From positions 1 through 43,596 of the forward strand of contig JAIEQC010000048.1 of NCBI GenBank assembly GCA_019748055.1: 43,596 bases of DNA. The letters are read 5' to 3'. Below, in pieces: positions 9,481 to 19,500 of this stretch. The notes beneath the pieces are model-generated. The model searched no databases, was not told where the DNA came from, and saw only the letters and a list, made by a program, of their open reading frames with translations. The translations under genes were made by a program, and so were the position numbers. Origin of the DNA: Caulobacteraceae bacterium (lineage in GTDB: Bacteria > Pseudomonadota > Alphaproteobacteria > Caulobacterales > Caulobacteraceae). Numbering within the stretch: position 1 is the first letter of the stretch; each line of letters starts with the position of its first letter.

Positions 9481-10746
9481 TTAGCGCCGACGCTGCTTCC
9501 GCTGGCCCGCCTTGCCCTTGGGGCGCGACAGACGAACGACCTTGCGGGCCTGCTCTTCCGCCGTGGTGCGCACGGTGGGAATGGAGCGGGGCGCCAGGCC
9601 GTACAGCGAGGCCATCGGGGCGTCCTCGACCGCGGCGACGTCGTGTTCGCCATAGCCGTTGAAGCCCGTCGACATGGCGACGCCATAGGCGCCGAGCATG
9701 CCGATCTCGATGAAGTCGCCTTCCTGCACGTCGGCGGGCAGGTGGAACGGCCCCGGCATGTGATCGATCGAGTCGCAGGTCGGGCCGTAGAAGCGGAAGG
9801 GCTTCAGGTCCGACGACGCCTCGCCGTCCCGGACCAGCTTGGTCGGGAAGGGCCAGCGGGAGTGGGTGGCGTCGAACAGCGAGCCGTAGCTGCCGTCGTT
9901 CAGATACAGGGCGTCGCCCTTGCGCAGGTCGACGCGGCACAGCACCGACGACGACTCGGCGACCAGCGCCCGGCCGGGCTCGCACCACAGCTCGGTGGTT
10001 TCCGACACCGGCATCTCGCTGAAGCCGCGATGGATGGCGTCGGCGTATTCGCTCATGTCCGGCGGGACCATGCCCGGATAGACCGAGGGGAAGCCGCCGC
10101 CGACGTCGACGATGTCCACGAACACGCCCGCGCGGGTGATGGCGCGGCCGACCTGAGCCATGGCGGCCTCATAGGCGGACGGGCGCATGCACTGCGATCC
10201 GACGTGGAAGCAGACGCCCATCAGCCCGTCCTTCACCGCCTGGCGCGTGGCCAGCAGCAGGGCGGGGGCCTGGTCGACGCCGATGCCGAACTTGCCCGAC
10301 AGGCTGTACTGCGCGCCGTCGGCGGACACCGCCATGCGGACCAGCAGGTTGAGGTCGGTCGCGCCGCCGGTGGCGTCGAGGATCTTGGCCAGCTCGTCAT
10401 GGCTGTCCAGCGAGAAGGTGCGGACGCCGTGCTCGAAATAGGCCTTGGTGATCGCGCCCCGGCTCTTGACCGGGTGCATGAAGGCGATGCGCGCTTCGGG
10501 CAGCACGGAGCGCACCAGCTCGATCTCGGCGATCGAGGCGGCGTCGAAGCCGGTGACGCCAGCCTCGACGAGGGTCTCGATGACCCAGCGCGACGGGTTG
10601 GCCTTCACCGCATAGAAGACGTCGGCCTTCAGATTGTCCTGGAACCAGCGCGCCGCTACGGAGACGGAGCGCGGTCGCACGAGGGCGACGGGACGCTCCG
10701 GAGACCGCTCACGGACCAGGTCCAGGGGAAGATGGTACGTGCGCAA
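9481..10746 (-). CDS. Type III PLP ornithine/lysine decarboxylase
   Basis: Alanine-racemase-fold PLP decarboxylase of the eukaryotic ODC kind, making putrescine from ornithine or cadaverine from lysine. Key sites: PLP lysine Lys48 in YAVKAN, HVGSQ (181-185), GGGFP (216-220), EPGRA (256-260) and the catalytic Cys324 in GPTCDSID. Length is 421 aa with a basic C-terminal tail (RPKGKAGQRKQRRR) not needed for catalysis. The start is a TTG at 10746 with an AGGGGG site nine bases upstream; no in-frame ATG gives a complete N-terminus. Substrate preference cannot be read reliably. It is transcribed away from phnC, and with the DHS-like gene and aguAB forms a polyamine neighbourhood. Confidence 0.93.
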   Translation of the reverse strand: MRTYHLPLDLVRERSPERPVALVRPRSVSVAARWFQDNLKADVFYAVKANPSRWVIETLVEAGVTGFDAASIAEIELVRSVLPEARIAFMHPVKSRGAITKAYFEHGVRTFSLDSHDELAKILDATGGATDLNLLVRMAVSADGAQYSLSGKFGIGVDQAPALLLATRQAVKDGLMGVCFHVGSQCMRPSAYEAAMAQVGRAITRAGVFVDIVDVGGGFPSVYPGMVPPDMSEYADAIHRGFSEMPVSETTELWCEPGRALVAESSSVLCRVDLRKGDALYLNDGSYGSLFDATHSRWPFPTKLVRDGEASSDLKPFRFYGPTCDSIDHMPGPFHLPADVQEGDFIEIGMLGAYGVAMSTGFNGYGEHDVAAVEDAPMASLYGLAPRSIPTVRTTAEEQARKVVRLSRPKGKAGQRKQRRR

Positions 10747-10835
10747 TTCACGTAACCCCCTGTTAGTTGTTGAACCCAGACCGGCGTTAGCGGCGCAGAA
10801 GAGGACCTACGGGGTCCGCCGGAGCGCGCGATATG

Positions 10836-10853
10836 AGGTCATCGACCTGTCAT
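10836..10853 (+). promoter_or_regulatory. PhoB box upstream of phnCDE-pstS
   Basis: AGGTCAT (10836-10842), CGAC, CTGTCAT (10847-10853). The second half-site matches the Pho box consensus exactly and the first at 5 of 7 positions, with the correct four-base spacer. It lies about 190 bases before the phnC start, in the divergent gap shared with the decarboxylase gene. The gap (10747-11040) shows no other clear signal to me. Confidence 0.78.
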
Positions 10854-11040
10854 GTAAAGCGGTTTTTTCGGGGCGTGGCGCCCGCCGAACCCAGTCGGGG
10901 CCTGACCGGATCCGGAATTGGGCGAAGCGTCGCATCGCAAGCACGGCGAAGCTGGACGCATCGGCGCCGGTCGTGCCATTAAGGTTTGCCCCGAGCTCGT
11001 CCGGCGGCGTCGTCCGATCAACCGTCGAACCTCCCTTTTC

Positions 11041-11838
11041 ATGACCTCAGCCGCCGCCTCCGCCGTCGCCTCCGTGCGCGGCGTGTCCAAGACCTTCGGC
11101 GCCCGCAAGGCGCTCGACGGCGTGTCCCTCGAGGTCGCACAAGGCGAGATGGTCGCCCTGATCGGGCCGTCAGGTTCGGGCAAGTCCACTCTTCTGCGTT
11201 CGATCACCGGGCTTCAGCCGATCGACGCCGGCGGCACGATCGCCGTCTTCGGCGAGACGGTGCAGAAGGACGGCCGCGTCACCGGCGCGGTGCGCAAGGC
11301 GCGGGCCCGGCTGGGCATGATCTTCCAGCAGTTCAATCTTGTCGGCCGGCTGAGCCTGTTCTCCAACGTCATGCTGGGGGCCCTCGGGCGAATCCCCGGC
11401 TGGCAGGGGACGCTGGGCCTGTGGCCCGGGGCCGACAAGAAGAAGGCCATGGCGGCCCTGCACCGCGTCGGCGTGGCCGACTACGCCGCCCAGCGCGCCA
11501 ACACCCTGTCCGGCGGCCAGCAGCAGCGCGGCGCCATTGCCCGCGCCATCGTTCAGGGCGCCCAGGCCATCCTGGCGGACGAACCCGTCGCCTCCTTGGA
11601 CCCCGTGTCGGCCCGCAAGGTGATGGAGCTGCTGGTCGAGCTGAACAAGCGCGACGGTCTGGGCGTGATCGTGACGCTGCACCAGGTCGACTACGCCATC
11701 CGCTATTGCGAGCGCGTCGTCGCGCTGAAGGCGGGCAAGGTCGTCTACGACGGCCCGGCGACCGGCCTGGACACCAAGACCCTCGTGGACATCTACGGCC
11801 CCGAGTTCGAGGACGCCTTCTGGGAGACCAAGCAATGA
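11041..11838 (+). CDS. phnC: Phosphonate/phosphate ABC transporter ATP-binding protein
   Basis: ATPase of a PhnCDE-type importer. Walker [10 protein letters not shown] (42-50), Q-loop FQQFNLV, signature [13 protein letters not shown], Walker [13 protein letters not shown] and the switch histidine TLHQVDYA are all present in 265 aa. The ATG at 11041 gives the family N-terminus; the frame is open further upstream without conserved sequence. The stop overlaps the phnD start (ATGA), so the genes are coupled. The PhoB box upstream predicts expression under phosphate starvation. Confidence 0.93.
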   Translation: MTSAAASAVASVRGVSKTFGARKALDGVSLEVAQGEMVALIGPSGSGKSTLLRSITGLQPIDAGGTIAVFGETVQKDGRVTGAVRKARARLGMIFQQFNLVGRLSLFSNVMLGALGRIPGWQGTLGLWPGADKKKAMAALHRVGVADYAAQRANTLSGGQQQRGAIARAIVQGAQAILADEPVASLDPVSARKVMELLVELNKRDGLGVIVTLHQVDYAIRYCERVVALKAGKVVYDGPATGLDTKTLVDIYGPEFEDAFWETKQ

Positions 11839-12845
11839 GCCGCTTCAGCCTTTCGCGTCGCGCGATCCTGGCCGCCGGCGTGGCCCTGCCGATGACCGGC
11901 GCCCTGGCCGCCTGCGGGGGCGGCGACGAGACCGCGTCCGGCGGCGCGCCGTCGAAACTGGTCTTCTCCATCCTGTCGGCCGAGGGCCAGGCCTCGTCCG
12001 GCCCGCTGTGGCAGCCGCTGCTGGACGATCTGGAGAAGGCCGTCGGCATTCCGGTCGAGCCCTTCTTCGGCTCCAACTACACCGTGCTGGTTGAGGCCAT
12101 GCGCGGCGGCCAGACGCACGTCGCGTGGTTCGCGGCCAAGTCGGCGATCGAGGCCATCGATCGTGCGGACGCGGAGGTCATCGCGCGCACCGTGGACGTC
12201 GAGGGCCGGGATTCCTACCAGTCGACGCTGATCGTGAAGGCCGGCTCGGGCATCACGCTGGACGACGTGCTGGCGTGCGGAAAGCGCTACGATTTCGGCA
12301 TCGGCGACGCCCAGTCCACGTCGGGCACGCTGGCGCCCATGACCTTCCTGTTCAATGAGCGCGGCGTGGACCCGCAAGCCTGTTTCAAGACCGTGCGCGC
12401 GGCCAACCATCAGGCCAACGCCTTCGGCGTGGCTTCCGGCGTGCTGCAGGTGGCGACGTCGAACACCGTCAACACCGTCTTCTTGGAGCGTCAGAACCCG
12501 CAGATCGCCGCTCAGATCCAGGAGATCTGGAAGTCCCCGCCGATCCCGGAGTCCGGCATTCTGGTGCGCGAGGACCTGGACCCGGCGGTCAAGGAGAAGG
12601 TCCGTGGGTTCTTCCTGACCTACGGGCAAGGCGAGGGCGCCGAGGCCGCGCGGCAGAAGGAAGTTCTGAAAGGCCTGAACTATTCCCAGTTCCGCGCCGC
12701 CGACGACGCCTATCTGGACCCCGTGCGCGAACTGGTCGCCGACCAGAAGCTGCAGGAGGCCCGGGCCAAGGGCGACCAGGCGGGCGTTACGGCCGCCGAG
12801 ACCGAGCTGAACGCCCTGCGCGCCAAGCGTGAGGTCCAGCCTTGA
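11835..12845 (+). CDS. phnD: Phosphonate/phosphate/phosphite-binding protein, predicted lipoprotein
   Basis: Substrate-binding component of the PhnCDE importer, 336 aa. The N-terminus combines a twin-arginine-like [14 protein letters not shown] with a lipobox ending LAAC-G, so it is probably anchored at the outer face of the inner membrane. The mature protein shows the PhnD pattern [48 protein letters not shown] and NTVNTVF. The start overlaps the phnC stop by four bases, and the stop overlaps the phnE start. The natural ligand (phosphonate, phosphite or phosphate) is not evident from sequence. Confidence 0.92.
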   Translation: MSRFSLSRRAILAAGVALPMTGALAACGGGDETASGGAPSKLVFSILSAEGQASSGPLWQPLLDDLEKAVGIPVEPFFGSNYTVLVEAMRGGQTHVAWFAAKSAIEAIDRADAEVIARTVDVEGRDSYQSTLIVKAGSGITLDDVLACGKRYDFGIGDAQSTSGTLAPMTFLFNERGVDPQACFKTVRAANHQANAFGVASGVLQVATSNTVNTVFLERQNPQIAAQIQEIWKSPPIPESGILVREDLDPAVKEKVRGFFLTYGQGEGAEAARQKEVLKGLNYSQFRAADDAYLDPVRELVADQKLQEARAKGDQAGVTAAETELNALRAKREVQP

Positions 12846-13654
12846 CGACCGCGCCCGTCACGGCGAGCGCCATTCCGGCCCCGCCGTCGAAATCCCTGCA
12901 GGCCTGGCTGCTGGATCTGCTGATCTGGGGCGGCGTCGCGGCCGTGCTGATCTACAGCTTCGACGCCGTGGACCTCGGCAACCTGTCGCGCCTGGTTAGC
13001 AACTCCGCCAATTTCCAGAATATCACCGAGGGCCTGCTCCGCCCGGACTTCTCCGACTGGCGCCTGTTCGTCGAGAAGATGTGGGAGACGATCCAGATCG
13101 CCCTGTGGGGCACGTTCCTGGCAGTGTTTCTCGGCATTCCCATGGGCTTGGCGGCCGCCCGCAACATCGCGCCCATCTGGGTGGTTCAGCCGGTCCGCTG
13201 GCTGATGAACCTGCTGCGCTCGATCCCCGACCTAGTGATCGGCCTGCTGTTCGTCGTCGTCGTCGGGCTGGGTCCGCTGGCCGGCGTGCTGGCGATCACG
13301 CTGAACACGGCCGGAGTGCTGGCCAAACTGTTCTCCGAAGCCGTCGAAAGCATCGACAAGGGGCCCGTCGAAGGCGTGCGCGCCACCGGGGCGTCCAAGC
13401 TGCACGAGATCGTCTGGGGCGTGATCCCCCAGGTCGCGCCACTGTGGACCTCGTTCGCCCTCTACCGCTTCGAATCCAACAGCCGATCGGCGACCGTGCT
13501 GGGCCTTATCGGGGCCGGTGGCATCGGTCAGGTGCTGTTCGACCAGATGAACGCGTTCAACTACAGCGCCGTGTCGGCCATCGTGATCGTGGTCGTCGTG
13601 GCCGTGACGTTGATCGATCTGCTGTCACAAGCCATGCGCAAACGTCTGCTCTAA
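12842..13654 (+). CDS. phnE: Phosphonate/phosphate ABC transporter permease
   Basis: A 270-aa inner-membrane permease of the PhnE type with about six predicted helices. The cytoplasmic coupling (EAA) loop is visible as EAVESIDKGPVEGVRATGAS around residues 165-185, followed by RSATVLGLIGAGGIG typical of PhnE. The start is a TTG that overlaps the phnD stop by four bases, so translation is probably coupled. There is a single permease gene, which would act as a homodimer. Confidence 0.92.
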   Translation: MTTAPVTASAIPAPPSKSLQAWLLDLLIWGGVAAVLIYSFDAVDLGNLSRLVSNSANFQNITEGLLRPDFSDWRLFVEKMWETIQIALWGTFLAVFLGIPMGLAAARNIAPIWVVQPVRWLMNLLRSIPDLVIGLLFVVVVGLGPLAGVLAITLNTAGVLAKLFSEAVESIDKGPVEGVRATGASKLHEIVWGVIPQVAPLWTSFALYRFESNSRSATVLGLIGAGGIGQVLFDQMNAFNYSAVSAIVIVVVVAVTLIDLLSQAMRKRLL

Positions 13655-13686
13655 GCGGGCGGAATCGCCGTCGCCTGGAGTCGTCC

Positions 13687-14745
13687 GTGAAGTCCGTCCG
13701 TCGCCTGACCGTTCCGGTCGTCGCCCTGACCGCGCTCGTGCTGGCCGCCTGCGACGGCGGCGGGGGATCGCGAGAGGGGATCTGGGCGGCGGGGTCGTCG
13801 ACGGTGTTTCCCTTCACCACCCGCGTGGCCGAGAATTTCTCGCGCGCCAACGACTTCGCCATGCCGCAGGTCGAGAGCCTGGGTACCGGCGGCGGCATCA
13901 AGGCCTTCTGCACCGGCATCGGCCCGGCGACGCCCGACATCGCCAATGCGTCGCGCCGCATGAAGGCGTCGGAGTTCGACGAGTGCGCGAAGAACGGCGT
14001 GACCGGGATCCTTGAAATCAAGATCGGCTACGACGGCCTGGTCGTCGCCGTGGCCCGCTCCGGCGCCGACTACGATTTCCAGGGGTCGGACTTCTACCTG
14101 GGCTTCGCCAAGAGCGTGCCGGGCCCGAACGGCGAGTTCGTGCCGAACCCGAACACCAGCTGGTCCCAGGTGCGCGCCGGTCTGCCGGACGTGCGCATCC
14201 TCGCCTATGGCCCGCCGCCGACCTCGGGTACGCGCGACAGTTGGCTGGAGCTGGGCATGACGCCGTCGGCCGAGGCCCTGCCGGCGCTGGCAGCCCTGGC
14301 CGAAAGCGACGAGGACGCCTTCGAGACCCGCGCCCACACGCTGCGCGAGGACGGCCTGTGGGTGGACTCCGGCGAGAACGACAACGCCATCGTCCAGACC
14401 CTGACCCGCACGCCGGGCTCGCTGGGCGTGTTCGGCTATTCCTTCCTGGAGCAGAACTCGGACTCGGTGAAGGCGGCCACCGTCAACGGCGTGGCGCCCA
14501 ACTTCGAGACCATCGCCTCGGGCGACTATCCGATCTCCCGCTCCATGTACGTCTACGTGAAGATGGCCCACATCGGCGTGACGCCGGGGCTGGACCTGTT
14601 CGTCACCGAATATCTGTCCGACGCCGCCTCGGGCCGCGGCGGCTATCTGCAGGACCGGGGTCTGGTGCCGCTGCCGGCGCCCGAACTGGAAGCCCAGCGC
14701 CAGGCCGTCCGCGCCCGTACCCCGATGACCCGCCCGGAGGAGTGA
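13687..14745 (+). CDS. pstS: PstS-like phosphate-binding protein, predicted lipoprotein
   Basis: Periplasmic phosphate-binding protein, 352 aa, starting at a GTG with a GGAG site six bases upstream. The signal ends LVLAAC-D, giving a lipoprotein. The mature part shows the PstS pattern: AAGSSTVFPFT, SLGTGGGIKAFC, DIANASRRM, KIGYDGLVVA and TSGTRDSW, the last being the phosphate-binding loop. It lies 32 bases after phnE under the same PhoB box. No pstC, pstA or pstB is in the window, so it either serves a PstCAB encoded elsewhere or supplies the PhnCE membrane part as a second binding protein. The former is the simpler reading. Confidence 0.88.
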   Translation: MKSVRRLTVPVVALTALVLAACDGGGGSREGIWAAGSSTVFPFTTRVAENFSRANDFAMPQVESLGTGGGIKAFCTGIGPATPDIANASRRMKASEFDECAKNGVTGILEIKIGYDGLVVAVARSGADYDFQGSDFYLGFAKSVPGPNGEFVPNPNTSWSQVRAGLPDVRILAYGPPPTSGTRDSWLELGMTPSAEALPALAALAESDEDAFETRAHTLREDGLWVDSGENDNAIVQTLTRTPGSLGVFGYSFLEQNSDSVKAATVNGVAPNFETIASGDYPISRSMYVYVKMAHIGVTPGLDLFVTEYLSDAASGRGGYLQDRGLVPLPAPELEAQRQAVRARTPMTRPEE

Positions 14746-14749
14746 CGGC

Positions 14750-15856
14750 CTAGGCCGCCGCCTTTTTCCTCAGCCGCGTGATCCGGCGCAGGCGACGCCA
14801 GAAGCGGCCGCGCTCGGGCTCCGGATAGGGTTCCAGATTGGCGATGAACTCCTCGGCCGAGGCGCGCCAGCTGAACTTCTCGGCGTAGGCCCGCACGTCC
14901 TTGCGGTCGATCTCCAGACACTTCAGGCAGGCGGTCTTCAGGTCGTCGTCGATGAAGCCCGCGCCGGAGCCCGGAATGATGTCGATCGGCCCGTGCGCCG
15001 GATAGGCGGCGACCGGCGTGCCGGTGGCCATGGCCTCCAGGATCACCAGGCCGAAGGTGTCGGTCCAGCTGGGGAAGACGAACACGTCGGCGTCCCTGAA
15101 GCAGCGCGCCAGCTCCTCGCCGAACTTCGCGCCCAGGAATTTCGCCTGCGGATACTTGGCCTCCAGCTCGGCGCGCGCCGGGCCGTCGCCGACCACGATC
15201 TTGGTGCCCGGCAGGTCCAGCTCCAGGAAGGCCTCGATGTTCTTCTCCACCGCCACCCGGCCGACGTTGAGAAAGAAGGGCCGCGGCCAGTCCTTGCCGC
15301 CCAGCTCCTCATAGATCGGCGCCAGGTCGGGGTTGAACAGCTCGGTGTCCACGCCCCGCGTCCACGGCGAGACGTTCTTGAACCCGTGCGCCGTCAGCTC
15401 GTCGCGGAGCGTCGGCGTGGCGACCATCAGCCGGCCGGACGGCCGGTGGAACCACTTCATGTAGGCGTAGCCCAGCTGCACCGGCACCGGGAACCGGGCC
15501 GAGACGTACTCCGGGAACTTGGTGTGATAGCTGGTGGTGAAGGGCAGCTTCCACTCCACGCAGATGCGCCGCGTGGCGATGCCGATCGGCCCCTCGGTCG
15601 CGATGTGGACGGCCTCGGGCTCGAAGGCGCGCAGCCGCTCGCGGATCTCTTCCTCGGCTCCCAGCGCCAGCCGGATCTCCGGATAGGTCGGCATCGGCAT
15701 GGTCTTGAACTGACCCGGCTGGATCACCTCCACCTCATGCCCCATCGCCCGGCACTCGGCCGTGATGCGGGACAGGGTGCGGACGACGCCGTTGACCTGG
15801 GGCTCCCAGGCGTCGGTGGCCAGAACGATGCGCATTGGGCCGGATGGCTCCGCCAT
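14750..15856 (-). CDS. GT4-family glycosyltransferase
   Basis: A 368-aa GT-B glycosyltransferase of family GT4, similar in style to alpha-mannosyl and sulfoquinovosyl/glycolipid transferases. The N-terminal acceptor domain opens with RIVLATDAWEPQVNGVVRTL, and the C-terminal donor domain has FFLNVGRVAVEKN, VVGDGPARAELE and FPSWTDTFGLVILEAMATG with the retaining-enzyme E-x7-E. The C-terminus is basic (RRLRRITRLRKKAAA), which suits membrane contact. Starts at 15856 or at ATG 15835 are both possible; neither has a strong ribosome site. It ends four bases from pstS, convergently. A role in phosphorus-free glycolipid synthesis is attractive from context, but I see no PhoB box in front of it. Confidence 0.85.
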   Translation of the reverse strand: MAEPSGPMRIVLATDAWEPQVNGVVRTLSRITAECRAMGHEVEVIQPGQFKTMPMPTYPEIRLALGAEEEIRERLRAFEPEAVHIATEGPIGIATRRICVEWKLPFTTSYHTKFPEYVSARFPVPVQLGYAYMKWFHRPSGRLMVATPTLRDELTAHGFKNVSPWTRGVDTELFNPDLAPIYEELGGKDWPRPFFLNVGRVAVEKNIEAFLELDLPGTKIVVGDGPARAELEAKYPQAKFLGAKFGEELARCFRDADVFVFPSWTDTFGLVILEAMATGTPVAAYPAHGPIDIIPGSGAGFIDDDLKTACLKCLEIDRKDVRAYAEKFSWRASAEEFIANLEPYPEPERGRFWRRLRRITRLRKKAAA

Positions 15857-15889
15857 TGGAACGGGAAGATGATCTAACCGGTCAGGCGG

Positions 15890-16426
15890 TCATTGGCGAG
15901 CCTGCGGTGCGCTCAGACCGGGCACGTTGGCGGAAAGCTCTGCCGATACGCCGTGCGGCGTGAAATCGATCGAACAAGCTCTGACCTCCCGTCCATCGAT
16001 CGCTCCGGTTCGACAGACCTCAAAGGCGGTTTGGCTCCCAGCCCCCGCAGGAGCGGTCGCTTCAATCCTCCGCCAGAGTTCTCGCACAACCTGGTGGCCG
16101 TCCGCCCACACGTTGTCGACTGTGCATACGAGGCCACTCTGAGACGCGGACAGAAGGAGCCCGTTACGCTCGTTGCGGCTTCGATCGTAATCGACGAATG
16201 CCCAACCTTCGCGGTGACCTACATATCGTTCCCACCCGGCCATTTCAGCCAAGGTCGCAATGGATTCGCGCGTCGCACCAGCGCCGAGACAAAACCGGCG
16301 GAAGTCGTCCTCGATAAGTCGAGCGATCTGACTGGCGTCTCTTGCGTCCTTCGCCGGGTCACCGGTCCCGGAGCTTTCGGCGCAACCGATCATTGGGATC
16401 AAGACTAAGGCCACGGCCGGTCTCAA
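15890..16426 (-). CDS. Unknown lipoprotein of lower GC
   Basis: A 178-aa protein starting at a TTG (16426) preceded by a perfect AGGAGG six bases away. The signal is short and ends IPMIGC-A, a plausible lipobox. The mature part has RLIEDDFRRFCLGAG, GLVCTVDNVW, VVRELWRRIEA and two further cysteines (FEVCRTG, VRACSID). I recognise no family. The overall pattern (helix with an F-C, then a V/T-C-T strand, then a V-x-x-L-x-x-R helix) resembles the protein inside the ATP synthase operon at 33701-34165. Third-position GC is visibly lower than in putA or the glycosyltransferase next to it, suggesting a later arrival or weak codon selection. Confidence 0.65.
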   Translation of the reverse strand: MRPAVALVLIPMIGCAESSGTGDPAKDARDASQIARLIEDDFRRFCLGAGATRESIATLAEMAGWERYVGHREGWAFVDYDRSRNERNGLLLSASQSGLVCTVDNVWADGHQVVRELWRRIEATAPAGAGSQTAFEVCRTGAIDGREVRACSIDFTPHGVSAELSANVPGLSAPQARQ

Positions 16427-16504
16427 GAGCCACCTCCTGCCCTGACGTTCACGACGCAACTCTGGCCCTTTCCCGTGATGGCGAGAAGAGAGTATGTGCC
16501 GCCC

Positions 16505-19500
16505 ATGATCGCGACCGCCGCTTCGACCCCTTCGCTCACACAGGATTGGGACGCCCTCGACCACGGCAAGTTCGCCGACGAGACGGCGACGGTGCGGGGC
16601 CTGCTGGCGAACACGCCGTTGGACGCGGGCGAGCGCGCGGCGGTGCTGGAGCAGGCGGTCGATCTGGTCGAACGCGCGCGCCGGTCGAACAAGCGGCAGG
16701 GCGTGGTCGAGAGCTTCCTGCAGGAGTTCTCGCTGGGCACGCGCGAGGGTCTGGCGCTGATGTGCCTGGCCGAGGCCCTGCTGCGCACGCCGGACGATGA
16801 CACGCGCGACCGGCTGATCGCCGAAAAGATCGGCTCGGCCGACTGGGCGGGGCACCTCGGCCAGTCCGACAGCCTGTTCGTCAACGCCTCGACCTGGGGC
16901 CTGATGCTGACCGGCAAGCTGGTCGACGTCGACGACCAGGCCCGCACCGACCTGCCGGGCTTCCTGAAGCGCATCGTCGGCCGTCTGGGCGAGCCGGTGA
17001 TCCGCGAGGCCGTGGCCGCCGCCGTACGCATCATGGGCGAGCAGTTCGTCGTGGGGCGCACCATCGAGGCGGCGTTGAAGCGCGCGGACCGCGAGGGCTG
17101 GCTGTGCAGCTTCGACATGCTGGGCGAGGGCGCCCGCACCGCCGCCGACGCCGAACGCTATGAGCGCATCTACGCCGACGCCATCACGGCGGTCGGCAAG
17201 GTGGCGAAAGAAGGCCCCGAGGCCGGCCACGGCGTCTCGGTCAAGCTGTCGGCCCTGTCGCCGCGCTATGAGGCGACGCACGAGGCGCGCGTGTGGGACG
17301 AGCTGTATCCCCGCGTGCTGCGGCTGGCGAAGATCGCGGCCGACGCGGACATCAACTTCACCATGGACGCCGAAGAGGCGGACCGGCTGGCCCTGTCGCT
17401 GAAACTGCTGGACCGGCTGGCGCACGAGCCGTCGCTGGGTCAGTGGCAGGGACTGGGCCTCGCGGTTCAGGCCTATCAGAAGCGCTGTCCGGAGGTGATC
17501 GCGCGGGTCGCCGAGCTGGCGAAGGCGTCGGGTCGCCGGCTGATGGTGCGTCTCGTCAAGGGCGCCTATTGGGACACGGAGATCAAGCGGGCGCAGGTGG
17601 CGGGACGCGAGGACTATCCGGTCTTCACCACCAAGGCCGCGACGGATCTGAACTACCTCGTCTGCGCCCGCGCCATGATCGAGGCGGCGCCGCACGTCTA
17701 TGCCCAGTTCGCCACCCACAACGCGTATTCGTTGGCCGCGGTCCACCGCATGGCGACCGCGCGCGGGGTCAAGATCGAGTTCCAGCGCCTGCACGGCATG
17801 GGGGAGGCGCTGTACGACGCCGCCCGCGCCGCCTTCGGCCCGGTCACCGTGCGGGCCTATGCCCCCGTGGGCGGGCATGAGGACCTGCTGCCCTATCTGG
17901 TCCGCCGCCTGCTGGAAAACGGCGCCAACTCCAGCTTCGTCCACGCCCTGCTGGACGAGCGGGTGCCCGCATCGGCCGTCGCCGCCGACCCCATCTCGCA
18001 GGTCGAGGCCCACCCCGACCGCCACGCCAAGATCCCCGTGCCTAAGGACATGTACATGGACCGACAGAACTCGCTGGGTCGCGACTACAGCCAGGCCGCC
18101 GACCGCGAGCGTCATCTGCAGGCGCTGAGGAAGGTGGACGCCGAGCGGTTCACGTCGGGCCCCATCGTCGGCGGCAGGCTGCTGGCCGGCACGGCGTCGC
18201 AGGAGGTGACCAATCCCTTCGACCGCACTCAGGTGCTGGGTCACGTGTCGGAGGCCACCGAGGCCGACGTCGACCGGGCCGCCGAACTGGCCGCGAACGC
18301 CCAGGTCGCCTGGGACCGCCGTCAGGGCGCGGGGCGCGCCCCGGTTCTGCGCGCCATGGCCGACGCGCTGGAGGCGGACATGGACCGGCTGGTGGCCCTG
18401 CTTTCGCGTGAGGCGGGCAAGACGCTGAACGACGGCGTGGCCGAGGTGCGCGAGGCCGCCGACTTCTGCCGCTACTACGCCATGCTGGCCGAACAGCAGT
18501 TCGGCGGGCGGCAGGACCTGAAGGGGCCGGTGGGCGAGATCAACCAGCTGGTCCTGCACGGGCGCGGCGTGTTCGCCTGCATCAGCCCCTGGAACTTCCC
18601 GCTGGCCATCTTCACCGGTCAGATCGCCGCCGCCCTGGCCGCCGGCAACGGCGTGCTGGCCAAGCCGGCCGAGCAGACGCCCCTGATCGCGGCGGAAGCC
18701 GTGCGCCTGTTCTTCAAGGCGGGCCTCCCGGCCGACCTGCTGGCCCTGCTGCCCGGACGCGGAGAGACGGTGGGGGTGAAGCTGACCACCCATCCGCTGG
18801 TCGACGGCGTGGCCTTCACCGGCGGCACGGACACCGCCGCCGCCATCAACCGCGGACTTGCGAACCGGCCGGGTCCGATCATCCCCTTCATCGCCGAGAC
18901 CGGCGGACTGAACGGCATGTTCGTCGACACCACGGCGCTGAAGGAACAGGTGATCGACGACGTGATCTTGTCGGCCTTCGGCTCTGCGGGCCAGCGCTGC
19001 TCGGCGCTGCGGGTGCTGTATGTGCCCAAGGATTCCGCCGACGCCCTGATCGAGGGATTGAAGGGCGCGCTGGCGGCGCAGGTCGTGGCCGACCCGACCG
19101 ATCCGGCCACCGACATCGGCCCGGTCATCGACGCCGAAAGCCGCAAGGCGCTGGAGGCGCACGTCGAGCGCCTGCAGAAAGAGGCCAAGGTCGTGGCCCG
19201 CGCCGAACTGCCGGCCGGCGCCGACAAGGGCGACCTGTTCGCCCCGACCATCGCGGAAATCCCCACGCCGGACTTCCTGGAGCGCGAGGTGTTCGGTCCC
19301 ATCCTGCACGTCCACCGCTACGATCCGGCCGATCTGAAGGCCGTCGCCGGCAAGCTGGCGGCGCGCGGCTATGGGCTGACGCTGGGCGTGCACAGCCGCA
19401 TCGAGGCCTTCGCCGAGGAGGTGATCCGTCTGGTCCCGGCGGGCAACGTCTACATCAACCGCGGCGTCACCGGCGCGGTGGTGGGTGTCCAGCCCTTCGG

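Noticed and set aside
14746..14767. A 12-bp palindrome (CGGCCTAGGCCG) followed by a T-run between pstS and the GT4 gene, as a terminator.
   Set aside because: A perfect palindrome with no loop is a poor hairpin, and it overlaps the GT4 stop codon and final codons.
15864..15884. Two GGTCA-like motifs upstream of the GT4 gene that recall a PhoB box.
   Set aside because: The half-sites are spaced by 8 rather than 11 bases and match poorly.
16427..19393. Extension of the minus-strand lipoprotein frame through the whole of putA (over 1100 codons in all).
   Set aside because: Only the last 179 codons (15890-16426) look coding, with a ribosome site and a lipobox. The rest mirrors putA.
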